From the NCBI GenBank assembly GCA_002162955.1, contig MABD01000024.1, positions 280,618 to 344,617 on the forward strand: DNA of 64,000 nt, in the 5' to 3' direction. Under the pieces are notes generated by a model. That model had not been told where the DNA came from, did not search any database, and worked only from the letters and a program-made list of their open reading frames with translations. Origin of the DNA: Gammaproteobacteria bacterium 45_16_T64 (GTDB taxonomy: Bacteria > Pseudomonadota > Gammaproteobacteria > Pseudomonadales > Ketobacteraceae). Made by a program: the position numbers and the translations under genes. This document shows, piece by piece, positions 47,617 through 56,453 of the stretch (positions are counted from its first letter, which is position 1; each line of letters opens with the position of its first letter).

Positions 47617-49245
47617 TTACCAGTTACCACCAGCAAAGAAGGTGTTGATCCAAAAGTCACATTGCCTCGCTTTGTGATTGCTGGCAATGTCAAAATCACC
47701 CCCTAAGCGTATATAGTCGGTTTGGGTTGAGTAATACTGGGGCCATAGGGGAAGCTCAGGACTGTTTGGATCTCCCGTCGTCGCAAAGTTAGTCCAGTAG
47801 CTCATCATAATGTCACGCGTGTAGGCACGGTCTTCTGTTTGGGTGTGCCCTAAAACGCTATTGATGCCAAATACAAAGGGGATTTCTGCGGTGTGATAGG
47901 TTCCCCAGGGTGGAGTATTATCACCACGTTGTAATTCCAAAATAAAATCAGTGGTAAAGCTACTGACTTCTTGTACGAATTGGTACATAAATACGGGGTG
48001 TTCGGTGTCACTCATGATGTCGCCCATCTCCCGAGAAGGGCAATCCATAAATCCATCGCCCGCAATGGCCGCTGCGGCATGCCCTGCGCTAGGGTAATCT
48101 GCAAGCGGATAAACTTGGTTAAACGATGGCGCCATAGGACCATAGAAAAAGGTGAGGTAATCCCTATAACTATCCTCATCGTTGGCATGATCCCGCAATC
48201 CGATAAACATGCTGCCCTCATCTTTGTTCGTGCCCAAGAGTAAGGAGACGTTTGGTTTTACCCCTTGCTTGAGTAATTCCATTGGGTGTGCGGGTAGGAA
48301 GTGGCCGTCAATATTTGATGTGGGGTAGTAAGCCCAGTCATCTGGGTGTTCGACAAAGAGCTCATTGGTCTTGATGTCGACGGCGTCGATGATATCTTTA
48401 ATAGGCATTGCTCTTGCGCAAGCCAGCGGGTCAGGTGAGGTGTCACAACCTAATTTTGCTAATAGATCTAGGCCTTTCTTTTCACCTCCTGCTAAATCTG
48501 GTGTACGTACCATACGACAAGAGCCACTTTGCATGATGGCTTTTTGAAACAAACTGTCAGAAAGGGGGGAGGCGATTAAAGTGCAGACGCTAATAGCGCC
48601 CCCAGATTCACCGAAGATTGTGACGTTCTCTGGGTTTCCACCAAATACAGATATCTCGTCTTTTACCCATTGCAGTGCGGCAATTTGATCAAGGAATCCC
48701 TGGTTCCCAGAACCACCATGGGAGGATTCGGTACTGAGTTGTGATGTGGCAACATACCCCATAAAACTTAATCGAGAGTTGACGTTAACAATAATGACGT
48801 TCTTTTCTTCTGCCAGTTTACGCCCATTGTATTGAGCCTCACTTGCAGAACCTTGTAAGAGCCCTCCACCATGAAACCATACCATAACGGGGTAAGAGCC
48901 TGGTGTTGCGGGAGCCCATATATTGAGGAACAAGCAATCTTCATTGCCATTGAATACGCTGGTAGGAAATCCCCCCTGTATACAGCCTGGTGCATCTTTT
49001 AACGCTTCTCGTTCTCCATCCCAGCTTGCAAGCGGTTGTGGTGGTGCCCAGCGAAGTTGTCCAATGGGTGGTGCCGCAAATGGTACGCCTTTGAAAGTGC
49101 GGACTTTGCCATTGGTGTGACCGACGAGCTCACCGTAACTGGTTGATACGGTGTCATTTCCACTCGCCACACAGCCTGATAGTAGTGTCAGGAAAAGTAG
49201 GGCTGGTAGGCAGAACAACATTCTTTTTTTGTTTTCTAGGTCCAT
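47617..49245 (-). CDS. Type B carboxylesterase, lipoprotein
   Basis: About 542 residues from the ATG at 49245. The N-terminal signal ends in a lipobox (LLFLTLLSGC), so it is probably lipid-anchored. GHTNGKVRTFKGVPFAAPPIGQLRWAPP, EDCLFLNIWAP, WFHGGGLLQGSA and the elbow NVTIFGESGGAISVC (catalytic Ser) define the type B carboxylesterase fold. The C-terminal GTYHTAEIPFVFG carries the likely catalytic His. Substrate unknown. It is divergent from the TetR gene at 49478 with three GCTCACTAA motifs between. Confidence 0.9.
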   Translation of the reverse strand: MDLENKKRMLFCLPALLFLTLLSGCVASGNDTVSTSYGELVGHTNGKVRTFKGVPFAAPPIGQLRWAPPQPLASWDGEREALKDAPGCIQGGFPTSVFNGNEDCLFLNIWAPATPGSYPVMVWFHGGGLLQGSASEAQYNGRKLAEEKNVIIVNVNSRLSFMGYVATSQLSTESSHGGSGNQGFLDQIAALQWVKDEISVFGGNPENVTIFGESGGAISVCTLIASPLSDSLFQKAIMQSGSCRMVRTPDLAGGEKKGLDLLAKLGCDTSPDPLACARAMPIKDIIDAVDIKTNELFVEHPDDWAYYPTSNIDGHFLPAHPMELLKQGVKPNVSLLLGTNKDEGSMFIGLRDHANDEDSYRDYLTFFYGPMAPSFNQVYPLADYPSAGHAAAAIAGDGFMDCPSREMGDIMSDTEHPVFMYQFVQEVSSFTTDFILELQRGDNTPPWGTYHTAEIPFVFGINSVLGHTQTEDRAYTRDIMMSYWTNFATTGDPNSPELPLWPQYYSTQTDYIRLGGDFDIASNHKARQCDFWINTFFAGGNW

Positions 49246-49354
49246 TGGATTTATTCCGTCATTTCTTGTTGTTAGTGAGCTAAAGCTTAAGGAAGGCACT
49301 GGGTGTAAACAATTACCCGTTTTTGCAAATTCACTTTGCAGAATTGCAGTAAGG

Positions 49355-49372
49355 GTGAGTTTCGCTCACTAA
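49355..49372. promoter_or_regulatory. Operator candidate with GCTCACTAA, site 1
   Basis: GTGAGTTTCGCTCAC is an interrupted palindrome followed by TAA. The GCTCACTAA half recurs at 49469-49477 and, in reverse, at 49272-49280, all between the esterase and TetR genes. Confidence 0.55.
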
Positions 49373-49462
49373 CGGTGTCTTTCTTGCCATAAATCGATGG
49401 TTTACGGAATTTTTATAGTAAATATGTCAATTATTCACTATGTTTTGATAATTGAACTAATG

Positions 49463-49477
49463 AGTGAGGCTCACTAA
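49463..49477. promoter_or_regulatory. Operator candidate with GCTCACTAA, site 2
   Basis: AGTGAGGCTCACT is a palindrome centred on one G, immediately upstream of the TetR GTG start and overlapping its ribosome-binding region. TetR binding here would repress its own gene. Confidence 0.55.
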
Positions 49478-50182
49478 GTGGATTCTGTTAGAACACGACA
49501 ACCCAGGGCAGTACGTGAGAACGATATCTTAACGGCGGCCTATTCGATATTTTCTGCTAGGGGTTACGAGAAAACAGCGGTCAGTGAAATAGCCAAATTA
49601 GCAGGCGTAGCCGAAGGCACCGTGTATAAATACTTCGAAAGTAAGCAAGACTTGTTAGCGCAAGTCATTGCCCGATTCTACAAAAAATTGATTGAATCGA
49701 CACAGACCAGCTTGATTGGTATTACCGGTTTAGAGAATCAACTACGGGTTGTGATTAGCCGTCATATCGATGGTTTTTTCGAGGACATTGGTTTGTATCG
49801 TCTATTGCTTCAAGAGGTACGCCCGTTAGATAGCTACCCTCATTCTGAAATGCATCAACTGACAAGGCAGTACAGTGAGATTCTGTTGACGGTACTTGAA
49901 GAGGGAATCGTTCAAGGTGAGATCAAGCCCGGAATTTCACCGCAAACCATTAGAGATATGATTTTTGGATGTTTGGAGCATACGGGGTGGAATGTACTCG
50001 CACTCAATAAAGCTAAATTTGACCGGGAACGGCTTGTGAACGAAGTTATCAGTATTACGTTGGGTGGTGTTTTAGCGCCAACCAAAAGCTATGCGTTGGA
50101 CGCAGATAAACAATCTAGCCTTGATCGTAATTTAGAGCGTTTGGAGCGATTGGTAAATACGCTAGAACGCAATAACACGTAG
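49478..50182 (+). CDS. TetR-family transcriptional regulator
   Basis: 234 residues from a GTG. The helix-turn-helix region reads ARGYEKTAVSEIAKLAGVAEGTVYKYFESKQDLLAQVI; the C-terminal part is a helical ligand-binding domain resembling TetR_C of fatty-acid-type regulators. It is 47 bp upstream of the nitronate monooxygenase and MDR genes, probably one operon, and divergent from a carboxylesterase. The recurring GCTCACTAA motif nearby is the likely binding site. Confidence 0.9.
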   Translation: MDSVRTRQPRAVRENDILTAAYSIFSARGYEKTAVSEIAKLAGVAEGTVYKYFESKQDLLAQVIARFYKKLIESTQTSLIGITGLENQLRVVISRHIDGFFEDIGLYRLLLQEVRPLDSYPHSEMHQLTRQYSEILLTVLEEGIVQGEIKPGISPQTIRDMIFGCLEHTGWNVLALNKAKFDRERLVNEVISITLGGVLAPTKSYALDADKQSSLDRNLERLERLVNTLERNNT

Positions 50183-50229
50183 AGTCTCTTATCTAAGAAA
50201 TAAGAATAAGTCACGGGGAAAGTACAATA

Positions 50230-51294
50230 ATGAACACCGCTAGTCGAACAAACACTACTGCAGCCATATCATCAATAACTGAAGCGAATACCTTTTTACA
50301 ACACGCGGGAATCGAATTGCCGATTATCTGTGGCGCCATGTATCCCTGTAGTAACCCAGAATTAGTCGCGGCAGCGTCTGAATCGGGAGGGATAGGTATT
50401 ATTCAACCCATCGCTATGGTGTATGCCCATCAGCATGATTTTCGTGAGGGTTTACAGTTAATAAAAAGCATCACAGACAAACCCATCGGCATGAATGTGA
50501 TTGTCGAAAAGTCTGTTAGCGCATATGAAGAGCGAATGAAAAAATGGATGGATATTGCGTTGGAAGAGGGCATACGTTTTTTTGTGACAGCACTAGGAAA
50601 TCCTCAATGGGTAGTGGATAAAGCCCACGCCTATGGCGGTATTGTTTATCACAATATTACGACGCGAAAGTGGGCAGAAAGAGCGCTGAAGGCTGGGGTT
50701 GATGGACTAATTTGTGTTAACGATAATGCTGGAGGGCATGCGGGTACCTTAAATGCGGCACAGTTATTTGAAGAAACAAAAGACTTAGGCGTACCCATCT
50801 TATGTGCAGGGGGTATCGGTGATGCACAAGATATGTCGACAGTATTGGATATGGGGTATCAGGGTGTTCAATTAGGCACGCGCTTTATTGCTGCCGAAGA
50901 ATGTGTCGCTCACAGTGACTATAAGGACTCCATTGTGAATGCCGAAGAGAAAGATATTGTCTTAACTGACAAAATATCGGGTGTGCCTTGTGCAATTATT
51001 GAAACGGAATCGGTGAAGAAAATGGGGGCTAAAGCGGGACCTATTGCGCGTATGTTATTAAAAGGCCGCAAAACCAAACATTGGACGCGTACTTATTATG
51101 CGGTGTTATCGCTGTGGAAATTTAAACGATCCTCTAGGGACGGTATGGGGTATAAAGATTATTTTCAAGCAGGTAAAAGCGTTGGAAGAATTCACGGGGT
51201 AGAAACAGTGGCGCAGATCATGTCGTCATTTAGCAATGAACTCAATGTGAAGAATGTAATGGAAAACGAAGTTGAAGGAGCTAACCATGACTAA
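50230..51294 (+). CDS. Nitronate monooxygenase-family FMN protein
   Basis: 354 residues. The NMO/2-nitropropane dioxygenase TIM barrel is visible: LPIICGAMYPCSNPELVAAASESGGIGII, DGLICVNDNAGGHAGTLNAAQLF (FMN and catalytic His region), VPILCAGGIGDAQDMSTVLDMGYQGVQLGTRF. Such enzymes oxidise alkyl nitronates with FMN and oxygen; some relatives are enoyl reductases. GGGGAAAG precedes the ATG. Its last 8 bases overlap the next gene. Confidence 0.9.
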   Translation: MNTASRTNTTAAISSITEANTFLQHAGIELPIICGAMYPCSNPELVAAASESGGIGIIQPIAMVYAHQHDFREGLQLIKSITDKPIGMNVIVEKSVSAYEERMKKWMDIALEEGIRFFVTALGNPQWVVDKAHAYGGIVYHNITTRKWAERALKAGVDGLICVNDNAGGHAGTLNAAQLFEETKDLGVPILCAGGIGDAQDMSTVLDMGYQGVQLGTRFIAAEECVAHSDYKDSIVNAEEKDIVLTDKISGVPCAIIETESVKKMGAKAGPIARMLLKGRKTKHWTRTYYAVLSLWKFKRSSRDGMGYKDYFQAGKSVGRIHGVETVAQIMSSFSNELNVKNVMENEVEGANHD

Positions 51295-52426
51295 TTCGAC
51301 ACAAGGCCTGCCTATGGGGCAGCGAGTAAGAGTCACTGAATTTGCAGAGAACCCTCTGGAAGGGGTAGATAAATACCTAACGCTAGAAGATCAACCAATG
51401 CCAGACTCAAGTACGTTAGGTGAGTGCGATGTTATTATTGAGATAAAGAGCGCATCCGTGGGTTGGGTTGACTTGCTGATGACCAGTGGTCAGTACCAGC
51501 ACATGCCGCCATTGCCCTATACGCCAGGACTGGAATACAGCGGAATCGTTGTGTGGGTCGGTGATGCGGTAGACAGCAATGTGGCTGCGGTGGGGGAGCG
51601 GGTGTATGTGGATGGGTTTGTCACTGGACCTCGATCACCAGGGAAGTATCAGCAGTATGGTGGGTTCGCCACCTATGCGGTAGCCCCAGAAGCAGCGATT
51701 AGGCCAATTCCTGAGAGCTTTAGCTTTGATCAGGCCTGCAACCTGTTAGGTAGCTACGAGACGGCCTATCACTGCTTGATCGCTTGTGGGCAGCTGCAGG
51801 CGGGGGAAACCGTGCTCATACATGGCGCATCTGGATCGACTGGTTTAGCGGCCGTGCATATCGCCAAAATTCTCGGGGCGACGGTTATCGCTACTGGCCG
51901 CTCCGATGAGAAGCTGGCAGTGGTGAAAGCGCAGGGCGCAGACCATGTGATTAACTGTAAAGCGCCAGAGGGGGAAGCAGGAGTACGTCGTTTCAGGGAT
52001 GAGGTAAAAGCGCTTACGGGTGGGAAAGGTGTCGACATGGTCTATGATGGTGTCGGGGGTGAAATCTCATTGGAGAGCATGCGCTGCGTTAAGTTTGGCG
52101 CGCGATTTTTAGTCGTGGGTTGGGCGTCAACGCCCTTTGTTGCTAAGGGGAAAGGCCAACGAGGTGCGCCGAATGCCAATATGCTGCCGACTAACCTCAT
52201 CATGATGAAAGGGCTCAAAGTGCTTGGTTGCCCAACGGTAATATCAACCCAGCATGACGAGAGTATTCGACCTGAGCGTATGGAGAAGATCATGCAGTGG
52301 GTCAATGAGGGGGAATTGCAGCCGTTCATTTCACACCGGTTTCCGTTATCCGAAATCAAAACAGCGCTTAAATCCAAGTGGAATGGCGACGTCATTGGTG
52401 GCTGCGTAGTCCACCCCAGCGAGTAA
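51287..52426 (+). CDS. MDR-family NADPH:quinone oxidoreductase-like protein
   Basis: About 379 residues. The N-terminal GroES-like domain (VIIEIKSASVGWVDLLMTSGQY) and Rossmann region (ETVLIHGASGSTGLAAVHIAKILGATVIATGRSDEK) match zinc-free quinone reductase/acryloyl-CoA reductase-like MDR proteins; KGVDMVYDGVGGEIS follows. The ATG at 51287 has GAAGGAG five bases upstream and is favoured over an ATG five codons earlier. It overlaps the NMO gene by 8 bp, so the two are coupled. Confidence 0.88.
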   Translation: MTNSTQGLPMGQRVRVTEFAENPLEGVDKYLTLEDQPMPDSSTLGECDVIIEIKSASVGWVDLLMTSGQYQHMPPLPYTPGLEYSGIVVWVGDAVDSNVAAVGERVYVDGFVTGPRSPGKYQQYGGFATYAVAPEAAIRPIPESFSFDQACNLLGSYETAYHCLIACGQLQAGETVLIHGASGSTGLAAVHIAKILGATVIATGRSDEKLAVVKAQGADHVINCKAPEGEAGVRRFRDEVKALTGGKGVDMVYDGVGGEISLESMRCVKFGARFLVVGWASTPFVAKGKGQRGAPNANMLPTNLIMMKGLKVLGCPTVISTQHDESIRPERMEKIMQWVNEGELQPFISHRFPLSEIKTALKSKWNGDVIGGCVVHPSE

Positions 52427-52511
52427 TACCCCCTCTATATTTGTGATATCTGACGGGCTTGAGAGGTGACTTTTTAACACTTATTTTACTTCAATTTTTC
52501 GAGAGAGCCTG

Positions 52512-52590
52512 TAATAATTTATTCCAGATCAGGCGCAACGATGAATGCCGGTCACCACTTAAATTAAGTACGTCTACCCACTGTAGATGT
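52512..52590 (+). promoter_or_regulatory. Conserved hcp leader, copy 1: -10 and two hairpins
   Basis: A TAATAAT at 52512-52518 follows TG in a CCTGTAATAATT context. Hairpin A at 52527-52553 pairs GATC(A)GGC with GCCGGTC. Hairpin B at 52570-52590 pairs ACGTCTAC with GTAGATGT around CCACT. The hcp ATG is at 52625. The same elements precede the second hcp gene, with changes that keep both stems. Probably the 5' untranslated region of hcp. Confidence 0.55.
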
Positions 52591-52624
52591 TACTCGAATC
52601 ACAAACGTATAGAGGAATAGAGCA

Positions 52625-53107
52625 ATGGCAATTTACTTAGAATTTGAAGGAGTTGAAGGTAACGCAACAGCAACGGGCTACGAGAAGATGATCGACGTTT
52701 CTAGCTTTAACTGGGGTGTTGGACGTGCCATTTCTCAGACTGCGGGTCGAATGGCTAATCGTGAAGCATCTCGCCCGAGCATTAGCGAGATTACTTTGAC
52801 TAAGGCGACTGACAAATCCACACCATTGTTGATCCAGGAATCGACCATTGGAACCAAAGGTAAGAAGGTGTTGATCCACTTCGTGACTACCGGTGGTGAT
52901 CAGCTCGAAGAGTACTTAACCTACACGCTAGAGGACACGCTTATCAGCAGCTTCTCAATTGGTGCTTCTAGTGACGGCGAGCCAGGTGAGACTATCTCCC
53001 TAAGTTTCTCACAGTTTGAAGTCGCGTTCACTGAAGCGGGCGAAACTAACGCTCGTAGTGGCAAGGGGCGTTTCGGGTACGATATCGCACTTGCTAAGAA
53101 GGCGTAG
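52625..53107 (+). CDS. hcp: Type VI secretion tube protein Hcp, copy 1
   Basis: 160 residues, the usual Hcp length. MAIYLEFEGVEGNATATGYEKMIDVSSFNWG and ASRPSISEITLTKATDKSTPLL match TssD; the hexamers stack into the inner tube that is expelled with VgrG. GAGGAATAGAGCA precedes the ATG. It differs from the copy at 53862 only at V10, S37, I70 and E103. It stands alone with its own leader and terminator, far from vgrG (about 15 kb). Confidence 0.95.
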   Translation: MAIYLEFEGVEGNATATGYEKMIDVSSFNWGVGRAISQTAGRMANREASRPSISEITLTKATDKSTPLLIQESTIGTKGKKVLIHFVTTGGDQLEEYLTYTLEDTLISSFSIGASSDGEPGETISLSFSQFEVAFTEAGETNARSGKGRFGYDIALAKKA

Positions 53108-53161
53108 ATATTCGGTAATAGATATCTTGATCAGTCTTCTTACTAGGAGGCTGGTTGCCCT

Positions 53162-53213
53162 AAAAAGGAAACCTCATTCATCGCGTTGGCTGTCGAATGA
53201 GGTTTCCTTTTTT
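53162..53213 (+). terminator. Terminator after hcp copy 1
   Basis: AAAAAGGAAACCTCATTC pairs with GAATGAGGTTTCCTTTTT around a 15-nt loop; a T run follows. The stem is perfect and A/T-flanked, so it may work on both strands, also ending the small minus-strand gene at 53287. Confidence 0.88.
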
Positions 53214-53286
53214 ATTTACCAGATACTGTGTGTGATACAAAGTCATACCCAATCCACGTCGAGGAGCTGGCTCTCCCTCACAATCT

Positions 53287-53397
53287 CTAAATAGAGCAGA
53301 AAAGTGGAATTCCAAGCTGATCGCCACAAATTGTTACGCATCCAGTCAAACCGCCACTAACAATAACGAGAAGAACAATGGCTTGTAACGTTTTCAT
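53287..53397 (-). CDS. Small lipoprotein, 36 residues
   Basis: ATG at 53397 on the minus strand, preceded by AAAAGGGAT, encodes a 36-residue peptide. It begins MKTLQAIVLLVIVSGGLTGC, a compact signal with lipobox LTGC. The mature part is about 17 residues with three cysteines (C, TICG, LFCS). Size and form recall entericidins and colicin-lysis lipoproteins, but no match can be claimed. It lies between the two hcp genes on the opposite strand. Confidence 0.6.
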   Translation of the reverse strand: MKTLQAIVLLVIVSGGLTGCVTICGDQLGIPLFCSI

Positions 53398-53680
53398 AAA
53401 ATATCCCTTTTGTTGATAATTCCGATTAATACGAGAATAATTAATAATTTACGACCAAGATATCCCCCAAACGGTAGATGCCCTCACTTAGCATGGCGCA
53501 AACAATATTGGAGGGTTGAAGGATTACGTAGCGTATCAAGCTCGCCCGTCTAATAGTTGGCAATAATTGTCGTCAGAAGGGGTGTTCTAATGTGACTAGT
53601 GCTGCTTGCAGTATATGCGACTCCTTTCCCTCTTTGTGGCGAATTAAATGTAAATGCCTGATATTTAACCTGTAATATGT
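53398..53680. other. Gap between the small lipoprotein and the hcp2 leader
   Basis: About 280 bp with no gene seen. The first part should hold the promoter of the minus-strand lipoprotein gene; the sequence matching the hcp1 upstream region begins near 53681 (GATATCTGAC). Confidence 0.5.
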
Positions 53681-53747
53681 GATATCTGACCCCCTCAAAT
53701 AGCGACTTTTTAACATTTATTTAGCTTCTATTTTCTCAGGCTGCCTG

Positions 53748-53827
53748 TAATAATTAGTACCAGATCAGGCGCAACGATGTTTGCCGGTCATCATACCAAC
53801 TAGGTACGTCTACCCACTTGTAGGTGT
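53748..53827 (+). promoter_or_regulatory. Conserved hcp leader, copy 2: -10 and two hairpins
   Basis: TAATAAT at 53748-53754, hairpin A at 53763-53789 (same paired bases as copy 1) and hairpin B at 53806-53827: ACGTCTAC with GTAGGTGT around CCACTT. Relative to copy 1, a U-A pair becomes U-G and the loop gains one base while the stem is kept. The hcp ATG is at 53862. Confidence 0.55.
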
Positions 53828-53861
53828 TACTCGAATCAACAATTGATTAAGGAATAGAGCA

Positions 53862-54344
53862 ATGGCAATTTACTTAGAATTTGAAGGAATCGAAGGTAAC
53901 GCAACAGCAACGGGTTACGAGAAGATGATCGACGTTTCTAGCTTTAACTGGGGCGTTGGACGTGCAATCACTCAGACCGCTGGGCGAATGGCTAACCGTG
54001 AAGCCTCACGTCCTAGCATCAGCGAGATCACCTTAACTAAGGCAACTGACAAGTCGACGCCTTTGTTAGTCCAGGAATCGACAATCGGAACCAAAGGTAA
54101 GAAAGTGTTAATCCACTTTGTCACTACTGGTGGAGATCAACTAGAAGAGTACCTTACATATACCCTTCAAGACACTTTGATTAGCAGCTTCTCAATTGGC
54201 GCTTCAAGCGATGGCGAGCCAGGAGAGACTATCTCACTTAGCTTTTCACAGTTTGAAGTAGCATTTACTGAAGCGGGCGAAACCAATGCACGTAGCGGTA
54301 AGGGACGTTTCGGTTACGATATAGCGCTTGCTAAGAAAGCCTAA
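53862..54344 (+). CDS. hcp: Type VI secretion tube protein Hcp, copy 2
   Basis: 160 residues, identical to copy 1 except I10, T37, V70 and Q103. Synonymous positions differ much more (for example GTGCCATTTCTCAGACT versus GTGCAATCACTCAGACC), so the pair is an old duplication under strong protein constraint. GGAATAGAGCA precedes the ATG. Upstream sequence of about 180 bp is also shared with copy 1. Confidence 0.95.
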   Translation: MAIYLEFEGIEGNATATGYEKMIDVSSFNWGVGRAITQTAGRMANREASRPSISEITLTKATDKSTPLLVQESTIGTKGKKVLIHFVTTGGDQLEEYLTYTLQDTLISSFSIGASSDGEPGETISLSFSQFEVAFTEAGETNARSGKGRFGYDIALAKKA

Positions 54345-54359
54345 GCATTCTGTTCCAAT

Positions 54360-54393
54360 AAAAAGGGTTAGCGGTTTTCCGCTAACCCTTTTT
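54360..54393. terminator. Bidirectional terminator after hcp copy 2
   Basis: AAAAAGGGTTAGCGG and CCGCTAACCCTTTTT form a perfect 15-bp stem with a TTTT loop. It ends hcp2 and the convergent lipoprotein gene at 54398. Confidence 0.93.
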
Positions 54394-54397
54394 GGTT

Positions 54398-55753
54398 TTA
54401 TTGAGCGCTGTATTTTGCAAGAGTGATTTTTGATGGGTCCAGTGGTACCAGTCCGCAATAACCCAGATCACAAATTTGGGTTAACTTAGTATCCGTCCAG
54501 GATACAAATAGAGTGCCGTCATCCAGCGCCACTACGCCATCTAGGAATTGAACTTCTGGAATGCTAAAGCAACGGTTGATACATTCGCCATCTTTTCTGT
54601 GATGATATGTTGTCGACTTTCCTTTGACGACAGTAGATACCTCGTCATTAGCGGTGATTTTAATCACAACGGCTTGAGCTTTGCTGGCATCCAAATCTAA
54701 TATCTTAGTTTCCTCTGCCAATACTGAGCTCAAATACACGCTACTATTTTCATCATAGGTTAAGCTGTTATTATGAAGACCCACTACAAACCCCGAGTGC
54801 GTAGTCCCATACCAAGGCGCGATCTGAAACTCGTGGGTGCTAACCTTCCCTTTGTCGATAGTCATAACTACTTGTTCGGTAGTGCTTGTTCCCAGCACGT
54901 GCACCTTACCGTTGGGTGTCTCAACAATATCGTAAATAGTTATGTCGATAGGTATGGGGTCGTATCGAAAACCTTCGCTATCAAATATCTCAATTGATTT
55001 TTCGCCCACTGAATTAGTCACTACAACATTTTCTTCAAAGGTATACAGGCCCTTGTACGTGCTTTGGCCCAGAGGTTCCACAAAGCGTTCTGAACCGTCG
55101 GGAGTTAAGCATGTTAAGAATTCAGCCGTGTCCACTTTACTTATATAGCAAGCCTGGTTCTTTTTACCATAGGTAAATACCCAATCGCGGACACTGGTAT
55201 TGCTTTCGGATACGGTATTTTGCCATGTCACATTCCCCTGGTTGTCGAGACCCGTTAGTAATAAATCGACGTCATCGTTTTCACCCGCCTCACGGTATAC
55301 GAGGCTCATATTGACATAGGCGCTTTCTCCGCTCGCGACATCGATCGGCATTCCACTGGTTATAGTGCGTTGCCAGACAAGCTCACCTTTTTTATTGAGA
55401 GCAGTAACCTCACTCTCTATATCTTCAAGGTTGCCAATTGATTTTCTATCACTTGACGATATAAGCAAGTCGGGTGACGAAGTGACTAAGTCAAGAGAGA
55501 AGCTAGACTCTAGCGCAACAGGGCTGTTGTTAGTGCCATCATAGGTAACTCTAGAGAGCGTTAAATTGCCGTAGTCGTAGGCTGAGACCAGGTAATCTTC
55601 GCCGTTATCAAATACAGAACTGAGAACCTCACCTGGGCGAGATTCTTCAAGTAGGTCTTGCTCCCAATCTGGCTTCGTGCCTGCACTGCCACATCCTACA
55701 AGGTAAAAACAAAGAGCGAGGGTGAGGGGTTTGCGAGTTGATCTAATATCCAC
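54398..55753 (-). CDS. Hypothetical lipoprotein with beta-propeller-like repeats
   Basis: 451 residues. The signal ends in a lipobox (LALCFYLVGC). The mature protein has recurring strands with tryptophans (ELVWQRTITSGMP, GNVTWQNTVSES, DGTLFVSWTDT) at regular spacing, resembling a PQQ-like or beta-propeller fold. No enzyme motif is seen. It converges with hcp2, sharing a terminator, and has no other neighbour in an operon. Function unknown. Confidence 0.75.
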   Translation of the reverse strand: MDIRSTRKPLTLALCFYLVGCGSAGTKPDWEQDLLEESRPGEVLSSVFDNGEDYLVSAYDYGNLTLSRVTYDGTNNSPVALESSFSLDLVTSSPDLLISSSDRKSIGNLEDIESEVTALNKKGELVWQRTITSGMPIDVASGESAYVNMSLVYREAGENDDVDLLLTGLDNQGNVTWQNTVSESNTSVRDWVFTYGKKNQACYISKVDTAEFLTCLTPDGSERFVEPLGQSTYKGLYTFEENVVVTNSVGEKSIEIFDSEGFRYDPIPIDITIYDIVETPNGKVHVLGTSTTEQVVMTIDKGKVSTHEFQIAPWYGTTHSGFVVGLHNNSLTYDENSSVYLSSVLAEETKILDLDASKAQAVVIKITANDEVSTVVKGKSTTYHHRKDGECINRCFSIPEVQFLDGVVALDDGTLFVSWTDTKLTQICDLGYCGLVPLDPSKITLAKYSAQ

Positions 55754-56385
55754 AGAAATATCCTTTTGTTATTTTTAGTGTTCCATTTTTGCACTGTCTA
55801 TTTGATGCTCAAAAAATATAACATAACAACGATATTAAGATTGTGACGTGTCCTGCGGATAGCCTTCATTTTCCATCTTGAAGCCAGTTTCTTACGGTTA
55901 ATGTCTGGAAATCTTGGTTTTGATTGATATTTGATCTGCTCTGGCTTTTTAGCGCTTTACCGATCGACCCTATTCTTTATTAAGCCGCTGATACCTCGAT
56001 AAGGTTGTCATTACGTGTAGTGAAAACCGGCATTATAAATGATCGGTCAGATATACCGTTATATGTAAATATCTTCGTTTTTTAGCCAAAGGGGTCTCGT
56101 GAATACCGAAAAGTAAGGCCTGTAATCCACGCAAAGTGCATCATGTATTCTGTGATATCATGGGGCCTGCAAGGGGTTTGATGGTTTCCATAATTGACCA
56201 TTTCGAGTCTCAATAAGAACAAGGTCTACTTTCTACGCAGAGAGATAGGCAAAAATCAGTGCTATATATGTGTAGTTAACTGGTTGATATTTAAAGGAAA
56301 TGTAGGGTGTTGAGGGGCGTACAATGAGGGCCTTTAAAAATGTTCTTATCGTGAACGCAGTTCACTACACTTATGTAGACTTATG
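55754..56385. other. Intergenic region left of the IS element
   Basis: About 630 bp without a supported gene. It should hold the lipoprotein promoter. Near the IS are a GTGAAC/GTTCAC hairpin with a GCA loop (56351-56365) and a tandem TTATGTAGAC repeat (56371-56390). No integrase gene or clear attI is present. Confidence 0.6.
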
Positions 56386-56453
56386 TAGACTCCCCCTTCG
56401 TCAAGAGTAAATTAAACAATTTGAAAAAGTGATTGCGAACTTATGTACGAGCT

